From positions 1 through 7,387 of the forward strand of contig JAJZJJ010000130.1 of the NCBI GenBank assembly GCA_021810175.1: a stretch of 7,387 nucleotides of DNA, written 5' to 3'. The notes under the pieces were generated by a model that had not been told where the DNA came from, made no database searches, and was given only the letters and a program-made list of their open reading frames with translations. Positions 1 through 6,801 of the stretch are shown piece after piece; position 1 is the stretch's first letter; every line of letters starts with the position of its first letter. Origin of the DNA: Acidobacteriota bacterium (GTDB taxonomy: Bacteria > Acidobacteriota > Terriglobia > Terriglobales > Acidobacteriaceae). The position numbers and the translations under genes are program-made.

Positions 1-486
1 TCAGAAGAGCTCCTCCTGCACACCGCGTTCGCTCTTCGCCCGAGGCTTTGCCGCGGTTCGCAGCACAGCAACAATCTCCAGTTCCTCAATGGCCCCCCGG
101 GGAACCCAGATTCGCTGTGCGTTGGCACGAAGATCCGGCGGCGTCAGAGCAATTCCCTCCTCCGCCACAAGGCTGCGATCGTTTCCGGCAAGCCCCTCGA
201 TCACATCGCCGTCCTTCAGCCGCACCCGGATGTGCAGCCCTTCGCCTCGTGGCCGTCCGCCAAAGGTCTTCCGCAGCAGCCGCTCCGGATTGCCAATCTC
301 TCCGGAGTTGAAATCCTTCACATAGCAGATCCATTTCAGATCCTCGGCCGCCAGCTCCACCACTTTGCCCTGGAGATCCAGCATCTCGATCCGGCCATGA
401 TGCACAAAACCGTCGGCAGGGACGTATCCCGCCACCCAGTCGCGGGAGAGCTTTCGGAAAATCGCCTTCTTGCGGCTTGAAGACAT
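1..486 (-). CDS. Conserved small protein, probably DUF6982-like, ending in QEELF
   Basis: This complete 161-residue protein has its TGA stop on the first three bases of the window. The ATG at 486 gives the N-terminus MSSSRKKAIFRKLSRDW; the frame is open further up to an ATG at 540, but the upstream extension is cysteine-containing and looks non-coding. Neither start has a clear Shine-Dalgarno sequence. The protein has no signal peptide or membrane segment, so it is probably cytoplasmic. Residues 15-60 (GYVPADGFVHHGRIEMLDLQ, then KWICYVKDFN) and 84-140 alternate beta-like hydrophobic residues, suggesting a small beta-barrel. The motif NPERLLRKTFGGRPRGEGL (residues 66-84) stands out. From memory, similar proteins of this layout occur in Acidobacteria and are annotated hypothetical or DUF6982; that family name is tentative and the function is unknown. 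A basic linker (about residues 144-154) leads to the terminal QEELF. The gene is divergent from the nucleotidyltransferase gene. Confidence 0.75.
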   Translation of the reverse strand: MSSSRKKAIFRKLSRDWVAGYVPADGFVHHGRIEMLDLQGKVVELAAEDLKWICYVKDFNSGEIGNPERLLRKTFGGRPRGEGLHIRVRLKDGDVIEGLAGNDRSLVAEEGIALTPPDLRANAQRIWVPRGAIEELEIVAVLRTAAKPRAKSERGVQEELF

Positions 487-521
487 GCGTGCGATACACC
501 CGGAAATCAGCGCTTTGAATG

Positions 522-559
522 TTGCACAATCAGGCCACACCGCATCGAAATTTGTGCAA
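522..559. promoter_or_regulatory. Inverted repeat TTGCACAA-N22-TTGTGCAA, possible operator
   Basis: A perfect 8-bp arm at 522-529 is repeated in inverted orientation at 552-559. The arm centres lie 30 bp apart, close to three helical turns. Each arm is itself nearly symmetric (TTG-N2-CAA). The repeat sits in the 225-bp gap between two divergent genes, 36 bp from the minus-strand start and about 150 bp from the plus-strand start, where an operator could act on either. No convincing -35/-10 pair was found for either gene, and the regulator is unknown. A rough estimate is that an 8+8 repeat arises by chance in about one in ten gaps of this size. Confidence 0.3.
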
Positions 560-711
560 GCGGCATGGTCACATGCGCGTCCTTATGTTACATTGTTAGT
601 TTGGATGGTACCTCCGCTGTCCCGTAAGTAGCTGTGCTGCTGGAAGTTATCCGAACTTTTCCGGATGCGGAGAGCGGGGATCGGAGCCACAGGGAATACG
701 ACGCCAGCACC

Positions 712-2634
712 ATGCCCGATTACATCTATCTTCTCGAAAATCGACTCTCCGCCGCTCAGCAGAATGCGCTCCGTCTGGTGCGTGATGCCGCCCGCGCCGC
801 AGGTATGACGGTCTTTCTCACCGGCGGTGCCGTGCGCGATCTGACCAGCGGCTTCCCCGTCCGCGACCTTGACTTTTCGGTTCAGGGAAACGCTCTTAAG
901 CTCAGGAAACCGCTCGAGAAAGCCGGTGCCACGCTGTGGGGTGAGCACGAAGCCTCCCATAGCCTCTTCTTCTGGTTCCCGGGCAGCGTTCGCGTGGAAG
1001 TCTCCAGCTCCCGCCGCGAGGAATATCCCCGGCCGGGCAAGCCGGTTTACCATTTGGCCTCCATCCATGAGGACCTGCGCCGCCGCGATTTCACCGCCAA
1101 CGCCATGGCCATCTCCCTGAACGAGGGTTCCTGGGGCCTCCTGCTCGATCCCCTCAACGGCTTCGCCGACATCGAGGGACGCCACCTCCGCCTCGCCTCC
1201 AATTACGGCTTCATCGAGGACCCCTCCCGCCTGGTCCGCGCCATCCGCTTTGCCGCGCGCACCGGCTGGACCATGGAACCGCGCACGCAGACTCGTTACG
1301 AGAATGCAAAGGATGAGAACCTGATCGAGCAAATCTCGCCCTGGGCTCGCGGCTACGAACTGGAAGAAATTGCCCACGAGGAAGACCCGCTCAAAGCCCT
1401 TCAGAGCCTTGAAGCCGAAGGCTGGATGAAGGCTCTCTGCCCTGCGTGGACAGCGGCTCGCGCCGATACCAAAGGCCTGGACGAGCTCAACCGCATCTAC
1501 ATCCGGCTGCTCATGCTCGGCGTCAGCCCCGATCCTTCCGCTGCCCATATCCAGCTGCTCACCGCAAAGCTCTCCCCAAAGGACATCGCCAGCCTCAAAC
1601 ACTCCTTCTCGCGCCCCGGTTTCGTCGAACAGTGGAATCATCTCGACGACTCCGCCAGGGAATTCTCGAAGGAACTGCTGGCCAAATCCATCCGGACACC
1701 GTCGGCGACATGGAAGCTCCTGGTCAGCTATCAGCCCGAGGCGGTCCTCTGGCTGGCCTTCAGCTCGAAGAATCCTCAGGTGCAGGAAAAGTTCAACCAG
1801 TTCTTCAATGTCTGGCCGGAAGCCCGTCAGAAAATACCCATTGCGCTCATGGCCGAGATGCGCATCGTTCCCGAGCTCGCCGACTACGGCAAGATCGCCG
1901 AGGAACTCTTCTTCCGGCTGATGGATGGTGATCTCCAGACCGAAGAAGCAATCCGCGCATTCCTTGAGCCGTTTTCCCCGCCCGCGCCTCCCCCACCGGT
2001 CGTCATCCGCCGTCCCCGCGGACGCCGCGCCGAGCCACGATTCGAGGAGGAAGAAGAGGAAGAGACCTCCGCCATCGGTGATTCGGAAGACGGCGACGAA
2101 GACCAGGAGGAAGACCACGAGGTGGAAGAACTTCCGGAGATTCTGCCTCCTCCGCGGACCAAACGGGCTGCCGCAAAATCTGTCTCGCGTCCGGCGGCTG
2201 AAGAACCGGCCGCGAAGAAGCCGGCGGAGGCCGTAAAGCCGGAGCCGCAGAAACTTGTGGCTAAGGAATCGAAGAAAGCCCCGGCGCAGCCGGCAGAAAT
2301 CACGGCGAAAGCTCCCGTGCAGCCGGCAAAGCCTACCGCGAAGACAAAAGCGGCGGCCAAAACTCCGGCACAGCCGGAAAAAGCGGCGCCAAAGACCAGG
2401 TCAGCCGCCAGGGCTGCGGCACCCGCAAAGAGTGCGCCAAAGACAAAGCCCGCAAAGAAACCTCAGTCGAAGCCCGCACGAACCGTGGCAAAACCTCTGC
2501 CGAAAAAGCAGGCTGCCCCGTCCCATAAACCGGCAAAATCCACCGCCACGCGCTCGGCGACGAAACCCACAGCCCGCAAAGTCGTCAAACCGGCAAAGCC
2601 TGTGGCGAAGGACAAAAAGAAGAAAAAGCGGTAA
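712..2634 (+). CDS. tRNA CCA-transferase / poly(A) polymerase-type nucleotidyltransferase with H1-like tail
   Basis: This 640-residue protein has a class II nucleotidyltransferase head. The signature LTGGAVRDL (residues 37-44) is followed by RDLDF, whose Asp52 and Asp54 are the expected metal-binding carboxylates. DLRRRDFTANAMAI (121-134), LDPLNGFADIEGRHLR (145-160) and EDPSRLVRAIRFAAR (169-183) are the expected family blocks. Residues about 205-247 match the neck helix region (ISPWARGYELEEI, then EGWMKALCP). Family members add CCA, or part of it, to tRNA 3' ends or add poly(A); the sequence does not tell which. No HD phosphohydrolase motif is seen. After about residue 420 come a proline stretch, an acidic block (445-473) and a Lys/Ala/Pro-rich tail to the end, well beyond the usual length. 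The ATG at 712 is preferred because it gives MPDYIYLLE directly before the fold. A GTG at 634 is in frame but adds unconserved-looking sequence. The ribosome binding site is weak (AGGG at 691). Confidence 0.88.
   Translation: MPDYIYLLENRLSAAQQNALRLVRDAARAAGMTVFLTGGAVRDLTSGFPVRDLDFSVQGNALKLRKPLEKAGATLWGEHEASHSLFFWFPGSVRVEVSSSRREEYPRPGKPVYHLASIHEDLRRRDFTANAMAISLNEGSWGLLLDPLNGFADIEGRHLRLASNYGFIEDPSRLVRAIRFAARTGWTMEPRTQTRYENAKDENLIEQISPWARGYELEEIAHEEDPLKALQSLEAEGWMKALCPAWTAARADTKGLDELNRIYIRLLMLGVSPDPSAAHIQLLTAKLSPKDIASLKHSFSRPGFVEQWNHLDDSAREFSKELLAKSIRTPSATWKLLVSYQPEAVLWLAFSSKNPQVQEKFNQFFNVWPEARQKIPIALMAEMRIVPELADYGKIAEELFFRLMDGDLQTEEAIRAFLEPFSPPAPPPPVVIRRPRGRRAEPRFEEEEEEETSAIGDSEDGDEDQEEDHEVEELPEILPPPRTKRAAAKSVSRPAAEEPAAKKPAEAVKPEPQKLVAKESKKAPAQPAEITAKAPVQPAKPTAKTKAAAKTPAQPEKAAPKTRSAARAAAPAKSAPKTKPAKKPQSKPARTVAKPLPKKQAAPSHKPAKSTATRSATKPTARKVVKPAKPVAKDKKKKKR
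1981..2631 (+). repeat. Low-complexity coding segment: Pro, acidic, then Lys/Ala/Pro tail
   Basis: This is the C-terminal third of the nucleotidyltransferase. A short proline-rich piece (residues about 423-429) is followed by a Glu run written with repeated GAG/GAA codons at 2044-2067, then more Asp/Glu up to about residue 473. From about residue 483 to 640 the chain is dominated by Lys, Ala and Pro in irregular PAKP, KPAK and AKTP units and ends in a lysine run. I see no Gly, Cys, Trp, Tyr or Phe in that final part. This resembles histone H1, AlgP and Hc-type bacterial H1-like domains in composition, so it is probably disordered and nucleic-acid binding. That role is inferred from composition only. 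Confidence 0.8.
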
Positions 2635-2665
2635 CCTACTTCGTCTCGCGCTCGGATCGGGATCC

Positions 2666-3571
2666 ATGACGAACCGCACTGCTCCGCAGTTTTCCTTCTT
2701 CCGCCGTCACCTTCCGGCGGCCGCCTTGGTTCTGCTCGGTTTGCTGGCCTGCACTCTTTCCGCGCCTGCTCAGAATAACGGCCTGGCCTTCTGGGAAATG
2801 CCCTTCGCTCAACAGGCGGCTATGCTTCGCGCCGTTCCCTCCTCCGACGCCGCGCGCTACACTCGCCTGCGGCAGTACTTTCTTAAGAACGGTTGTACCG
2901 GCTCACGCATGATCGAGCAGCCGCTCGGCAGGCGCAGAGGTCACCCGCCAAACGGCGGAAATCTGCTCTGCGAATTGCCTGGAAAATATTCCCAGCCCAT
3001 CGTGGTCGCCGCCTTCTACCCTTCCCACAGCCTCTATTCCGGCGCCTCAACCGGCTGGCCGGAGGCCGTCCTTCTGCCCATCCTCTACCACGCCCTGCAG
3101 GCTCAGCCTCGCCATTACACGTTCCTCTTCGCGGAACTCGATGGCGTCAACGGAGAGCGCACTTTCTTCAGCCGCCTGAAGAAGGACAAAATCCCACAGC
3201 CCATCGCCTTCGTTGGGCTGGATGCCCTCGGCCTGGGCCGACCGTTCTTCTTTCTTCCGCCACCACGCCTGGTGAACCAGGACGGAATGCCCGCCGCTCG
3301 CGTTCTGGAACAGCGCGCCTGGTATGTCGCTCGGTTTCAGGGCTACGCAGGTCAGCCGACCTGGATCAATTCTCTCCAATTGCCGCAGCCGGCGATCGTA
3401 CCCAGCAAGCTGCTCAACGGCGCCAAAAGCCTGCCGCGCATTCTGATCTTCTCCAGCTTCGACACGAATACCTCACCCCTTCTGTTTCGCAGGGACTCCG
3501 ATTACGTCGCCTTCTTCCTTTGCGGCGTCGATCTCGGCCTCAATCAGCTGGGGCACAACCCGAAAAAATAG
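2666..3571 (+). CDS. Exported M28-peptidase-like protein, probable pseudoenzyme
   Basis: This 301-residue protein has a basic start (RTAPQFSFFRRH) and a hydrophobic segment at about 18-32, then SAPAQ, so it is probably exported with cleavage near residue 35. LLAC ending at Cys29 is a weak alternative lipobox. The body follows the layout of M28 zinc aminopeptidases: NLLCELPG (99-106), VVAAFYPS (113-120), SGASTG (125-130), the helix AVLLPILYHAL, FLFAELDGVNGERTFF (153-168) and VGLDALG (183-189). M28 enzymes have H-x-D, D, EE, D and a late His as zinc ligands and base. Here HYD is replaced by F117-Y-P119, the GA-D position by Ser/Thr, and EE by Glu157-Leu158. Asp186 remains, and the only histidine after residue 150 is His297. 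Catalysis therefore looks lost. The gene starts 31 bp after the nucleotidyltransferase stop, suggesting one transcript, and converges on the DUF192 gene. The ATG at 2666 has only a weak upstream GGGA. Confidence 0.7.
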   Translation: MTNRTAPQFSFFRRHLPAAALVLLGLLACTLSAPAQNNGLAFWEMPFAQQAAMLRAVPSSDAARYTRLRQYFLKNGCTGSRMIEQPLGRRRGHPPNGGNLLCELPGKYSQPIVVAAFYPSHSLYSGASTGWPEAVLLPILYHALQAQPRHYTFLFAELDGVNGERTFFSRLKKDKIPQPIAFVGLDALGLGRPFFFLPPPRLVNQDGMPAARVLEQRAWYVARFQGYAGQPTWINSLQLPQPAIVPSKLLNGAKSLPRILIFSSFDTNTSPLLFRRDSDYVAFFLCGVDLGLNQLGHNPKK

Positions 3572-3597
3572 TCTCCCGCAAACGCGCAAGCCGGCCG

Positions 3598-4086
3598 TTA
3601 TCCCAGCCGGAAGGCGATCTGCTCACCCACCTTCAGATGGTTCTCCCTGATCGAGCCGGCGGGAAGCTCCAGCACAAACCTCGACGGAACATTGCCTCCA
3701 TAATTGGGGCACGTCTTCGCAGCTCCTCGACACGGTGGCGTATTCGGGCTCATCTCCACAATCCGGTGATCCGTGTTCATCCACACGATGTCCAGCGGAA
3801 TCAGCGTGTGGTACATCCAGTACGCATGCGGTGCGCTGTGATCGTGGACGAAGAGCATTCCCTGCCCCGCCGCCAGATGTTTGCGCTCCATCAGTCCGTA
3901 CTCGCGCTGCCGTTCCGTTGTAGCCAGTTCCACATGCACGGTTGAGCCGTCCGGCAGCATCACCAGCGTATTCGCCGGTCTTGGCGGAGCATAGGGAATC
4001 ACCGGCTCCTGCTGTGCCCGCGCTGTCAGACGCAGTCCCACCACAGCGCCCGTTACCAGAAGCGCCAAAACCAAAAGTCTCTTCAT
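3598..4086 (-). CDS. Exported DUF192 family protein
   Basis: This 162-residue protein opens with MKRLLVLALLVTGAVVGL, a typical Sec signal, with likely cleavage after TARA (residue 24) to give a mature chain starting QQEPVIPY. The DUF192 blocks appear in order: ERQREYGLMERKHL (58-71), GMLFVHDHSAPHAYWM (76-91), TLIPLDIVWMNTDHRIV (94-110), PPCRGAAKTCPNYGG (117-131) and FVLELPAGS (137-145). The family is small, often secreted and of uncertain function. Cys119 and Cys126 sit in the family's conserved PC-CP-Y arrangement and could form a disulphide outside the cytoplasm. An upstream in-frame ATG at 4122 adds MPCSETLRNEIR; the ATG at 4086 is chosen because it starts directly with the signal peptide. 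The gene lies 113 bp downstream of the permease on the same strand, and its stop is 26 bp from that of the convergent M28-like gene. Confidence 0.9.
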   Translation of the reverse strand: MKRLLVLALLVTGAVVGLRLTARAQQEPVIPYAPPRPANTLVMLPDGSTVHVELATTERQREYGLMERKHLAAGQGMLFVHDHSAPHAYWMYHTLIPLDIVWMNTDHRIVEMSPNTPPCRGAAKTCPNYGGNVPSRFVLELPAGSIRENHLKVGEQIAFRLG

Positions 4087-4107
4087 TCGTATCTCATTTC
4101 GGAGAGT

Positions 4108-4140
4108 TTCTGAGCATGGCAAAAACGGCCTTACTCAGAA
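4108..4140. promoter_or_regulatory. Inverted repeat TTCTGAG-N19-CTCAGAA between permease and DUF192 genes
   Basis: Perfect 7-bp arms at 4108-4114 and 4134-4140 flank a 19-base interval, which contains a small inner GGC/GCC pairing. The repeat lies in the 113-bp gap between the permease stop and the DUF192 start. No T-run follows on the minus strand, so it is a poor intrinsic terminator. The upstream arm overlaps the candidate -10 box, which would suit an operator, or the RNA could form a leader hairpin. Function is undetermined. Confidence 0.25.
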
Positions 4141-4166
4141 TATTCTCCCCGCCGCTCCCGCCGCAA
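4137..4166 (-). promoter_or_regulatory. Candidate promoter for the DUF192 gene
   Basis: Read on the minus strand, TTGCGG (4166-4161) and TATTCT (4142-4137) form a possible -35/-10 pair with an 18-bp spacer, ending 50 bp before the ATG. Each box matches the sigma-70 consensus at four of six positions. The position suits independent transcription of the DUF192 gene, but the surrounding DNA is GC-rich and such matches can arise by chance. Confidence 0.25.
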
Positions 4167-4199
4167 AGCGAGACTGCATCCGGCCACCAAAGCCCGGCG

Positions 4200-6692
4200 C
4201 TACTCCGCGCGCAGAGCATCCGTCGGATTCACCGCCGATGCCCGCAAAGCCGGAAGCAGCGCCGCCAGCAGCGCCAGCAGCAGAACCGCAAATGCCGCCA
4301 GCGTCAGCACCAGCGGATCGAAGGGGCTCACCCCGAAAAGAAACGACCGCAGCATCTGCGAAGCCGCCGCCGCGCCCGCCAGCCCGATCGCGCAACCGGC
4401 AATCGCCAGTTTTGCCGCCGAGGCCAAGACGATGCTGCGAATGCCACCGCGCCGCGCTCCCAGCGCGATCCGAATCGCCATCTCCTGCGTGCGCTGCGCC
4501 ACCGTGAAGGCGATCACGCTGTAGATCCCGAGGATCGCCAGCAGAACCGCCGCGGCGGCGAAGCTGGAAATCACCACAGTATTGAACGTGCGCGGCCCTT
4601 CGTTGGAAGAGACGAGGTGATCCATCGTCTGCATTCCAACCACCGGCAGCTCCGGATCGATTCCATGCACAATCTGCCGAACCTGGTTTTCAACCAGCTG
4701 CGGTTCCTGCGTCGTGCGCAGCACGATGGCGCCCCCGGTCGCGTTCAGCAGCCCCGGCCCTGAAGCCAGCGCGCCATACGAAGCGATATTCTGCGCCGCC
4801 GGTTGATAAATCTGGTCGCGGACCGGCTGGTCCGGCCGTCCCTGCTTCACGTCGCCCACCTCGCCCACGATGGTCATCCACGGCGTCGGTGTCTCCTTCA
4901 TCCCCCATCGAACGCGCCGTCCAATGGGATTCTGCCCGGGCCAGTAATGCTCGGCCAGTGTCCTGTTCACAATGGCTACCAGCTGCGTCTTGGGCGTATC
5001 GGCATTGTTGAAGTAGCGCCCGCGCAGCAGCGGAATCTTCATCGTCTGGAAATAGTCGCCCAGCACCTGCGACGGCCATGCCAGGCTCAGCGGCGCTCCT
5101 TTGGGCGGAACATAGCCTTCCGCCACAAATGCCGACGAGTTGCCGCCTCCGCCGGCGCCCGGCAGATTGCTGGTGATGCCCACCCCTGTCACGCCCGGCA
5201 CCTGCTGTAGCCTCTCCTGCAGAGCCTGATTGAACGCATCCACCTGCGCCTGCGTGGCGTATTGCTTCTGCGGCAGTCCGTACCACGCCACCAGCGTGTG
5301 GCTGGGATGGAAACCCAGGCTGACGTCCCGCATCTTCTGAAAGCTGCGCAGCAACAGCCCGGAAGCGCACAACAGCACCAGCGCAATCGCAATCTCCGCA
5401 ATCACCAGCGCCGACCGCAGCCGTGCATGGCCGCTGCCCGCCGTTCCCGTCCGTCCTCCTTCGCGTAAAGCCAGATTCACATTCGTGCGAATCGCCGCGA
5501 ACGCCGGAGCCAAACCGCACACCACTCCTGTCACAATGCCCAGAGCCAGCGCAAACAGCGCCACCTGCCAGTCCATTCGGATGTCGTTCATGCGCGGCAG
5601 CGTATCGGGCAGCAGTCGGATACCCAGGTGCAGCGCCAGACCGGCCAGCAGCAGCCCCAGCACTCCCCCTGCAACGCTGAGCGTCAGGCTTTCCAACACG
5701 GCGTGTCGCAGCAGCGTCGAGCCCCGCGCCCCAACGGCCAGACGCACCGCAATTTCGCGCCGCCGGCGGATGGCGCGCACCAGCAGCAACCCCGCCAGAT
5801 TCGCGCACGCAATCAGCAGCACCACCGCCACCGCCAGAAACAGTGTCCGGATCAGCGGCTTCGCCTGCGCCACCACATCCTCCCGCAACGGATGCACCAC
5901 AGCGCTGATTCGCAGACTGCTCATAAACGACGGATAGTTGCGCATGATCCCCTGCGCCACTCGCTCCGCGTCCTCCTGCGCCTGCATCGGCGTGACGCCC
6001 GGCTTCAGCCTGCCCACCATAGCAAAGTTCCACGACGCGGCTCCTGTGCCCAGTTCCTCCGGCTCAAAGCTCATCGGCACCCACAGCTTCGTCTGATTCA
6101 GCCGGCCCGCGTTCAGCGGAAACTCGAATTTGCGCGGCATCACCCCAATCACAATGTAAGGATTGCGATCCAGCATGATCTTTTGCCCCAGAATGTGCCG
6201 GTCGCCGTGGAAGCGGTTCTGCCACATCGAGTAGCTGAGCACCACCACCTTCTGATGGCTCTCATCCTCCTGCGCCGTAAAAATGCGGCCCATCAGCGGC
6301 TGCACGCCCAGCGCCGCAAAAACGCCCGTTGTCATCCGTGCGCCATTGATCTGCACCGGTTCGCCCACACCCGAGAGCTGATAGGTGTTGTAACCGTAGC
6401 CGCCCAGCGCGGAGAAGCTGTGCGTGTCGCGCATGTACGCGATAATGTCCGGCGCCGTCACGCCCGCTTCGCCACCGGATCCGACGTGCGCGTTGTGCAG
6501 AATGTCCGAAAGCACCACCAGCCGCTGCGGCTGCGGAAACGGCAGCGGCCGCAGAAGCACGCCTTCCACGATGGAGAAGATCGCGGTCGTCGCACCAATG
6601 CCGAAGGCCAGCATCAGGACCGCGGTCAGGGTGAATCCAGGCGCCTTCAGCAAATGGCGAACAGCTATCTTCAGATCACGCAGAAGAGACAC
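4200..6692 (-). CDS. ADOP-type duplicated MacB/FtsX orphan permease
   Basis: This 830-residue inner-membrane protein has two tandem MacB-like periplasmic domains, each with an FtsX-type permease unit. LLRDLKIAVRHLLKAPGF (residues 3-20) precedes TM1 (about 22-45), and the first periplasmic domain spans about 46-275. TM2 (280-306) is followed by the cytoplasmic REIAVRLAVGA, then TM3 and TM4 (about 331-400). TM5 (424-447) starts the second half, with a periplasmic domain at about 448-703, TM6 (705-731), the matching QEMAIRIALGA, and TM7-8 to about 816. The protein ends NPTDALRAE. This is the layout of acidobacterial duplicated orphan permeases: no ATPase domain is fused or adjacent, so it must use a distant ABC ATPase or act without one, and the substrate is unknown. 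The GTG at 6692 is chosen over the open frame to 6824 because AAAGGAAG lies five bases upstream and the conserved LLRDLK follows at once. The frame is intact. Confidence 0.95.
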   Translation of the reverse strand: MSLLRDLKIAVRHLLKAPGFTLTAVLMLAFGIGATTAIFSIVEGVLLRPLPFPQPQRLVVLSDILHNAHVGSGGEAGVTAPDIIAYMRDTHSFSALGGYGYNTYQLSGVGEPVQINGARMTTGVFAALGVQPLMGRIFTAQEDESHQKVVVLSYSMWQNRFHGDRHILGQKIMLDRNPYIVIGVMPRKFEFPLNAGRLNQTKLWVPMSFEPEELGTGAASWNFAMVGRLKPGVTPMQAQEDAERVAQGIMRNYPSFMSSLRISAVVHPLREDVVAQAKPLIRTLFLAVAVVLLIACANLAGLLLVRAIRRRREIAVRLAVGARGSTLLRHAVLESLTLSVAGGVLGLLLAGLALHLGIRLLPDTLPRMNDIRMDWQVALFALALGIVTGVVCGLAPAFAAIRTNVNLALREGGRTGTAGSGHARLRSALVIAEIAIALVLLCASGLLLRSFQKMRDVSLGFHPSHTLVAWYGLPQKQYATQAQVDAFNQALQERLQQVPGVTGVGITSNLPGAGGGGNSSAFVAEGYVPPKGAPLSLAWPSQVLGDYFQTMKIPLLRGRYFNNADTPKTQLVAIVNRTLAEHYWPGQNPIGRRVRWGMKETPTPWMTIVGEVGDVKQGRPDQPVRDQIYQPAAQNIASYGALASGPGLLNATGGAIVLRTTQEPQLVENQVRQIVHGIDPELPVVGMQTMDHLVSSNEGPRTFNTVVISSFAAAAVLLAILGIYSVIAFTVAQRTQEMAIRIALGARRGGIRSIVLASAAKLAIAGCAIGLAGAAAASQMLRSFLFGVSPFDPLVLTLAAFAVLLLALLAALLPALRASAVNPTDALRAE

Positions 6693-6707
6693 GGCGGCTT
6701 CCTTTCC
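6693..6707 (-). promoter_or_regulatory. Ribosome binding site deciding the GTG start of the permease
   Basis: On the minus strand GGAAAGGAAG (6707-6698) is followed by CCGCC and then GTG. The purine-rich core is well spaced for ribosome binding. This favours initiation at 6692 over the ATG at 6824, whose 44 extra residues are cysteine-rich and unlike the family N-terminus. Confidence 0.7.
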
Positions 6708-6801
6708 GTTTCGGGGAACAACACAATTCAGCACGTCACTGGCCAGATACGCAGGCCAGCAAACCCTTGTTCCCTGAACGAATTGAAAGCAGCACCCACA
6801 C

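Noticed and set aside
563..576. GCATG-N4-CATGC inverted repeat near the nucleotidyltransferase upstream region
   Set aside because: Five-base arms are common by chance and no promoter element lies in register with it.
583..2118. Open frame of 511 codons on the minus strand opposite the nucleotidyltransferase gene
   Set aside because: It mirrors a well-supported gene in GC-rich DNA. The translation shows no recognisable family motif or coherent start, so it is treated as a shadow.
2255..2665. In-frame extension of the M28-like protein upstream of its ATG at 2666
   Set aside because: The stretch is the out-of-frame reading of the Lys/Ala/Pro tail of the preceding gene. The signal peptide begins properly after 2666.
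3591..3610. CCGGC-N10-GCCGG inverted repeat between the convergent M28-like and DUF192 genes, a possible shared terminator
   Set aside because: The arms are only five bases, overlap the DUF192 stop and are not followed by a T-run on either strand.
6739..6760. CTGGCCAG palindrome with a second GGCCAG copy 13 bp later in the permease/GH10 gap
   Set aside because: Short GC-rich repeats are expected at this base composition, and nothing ties them to a promoter.
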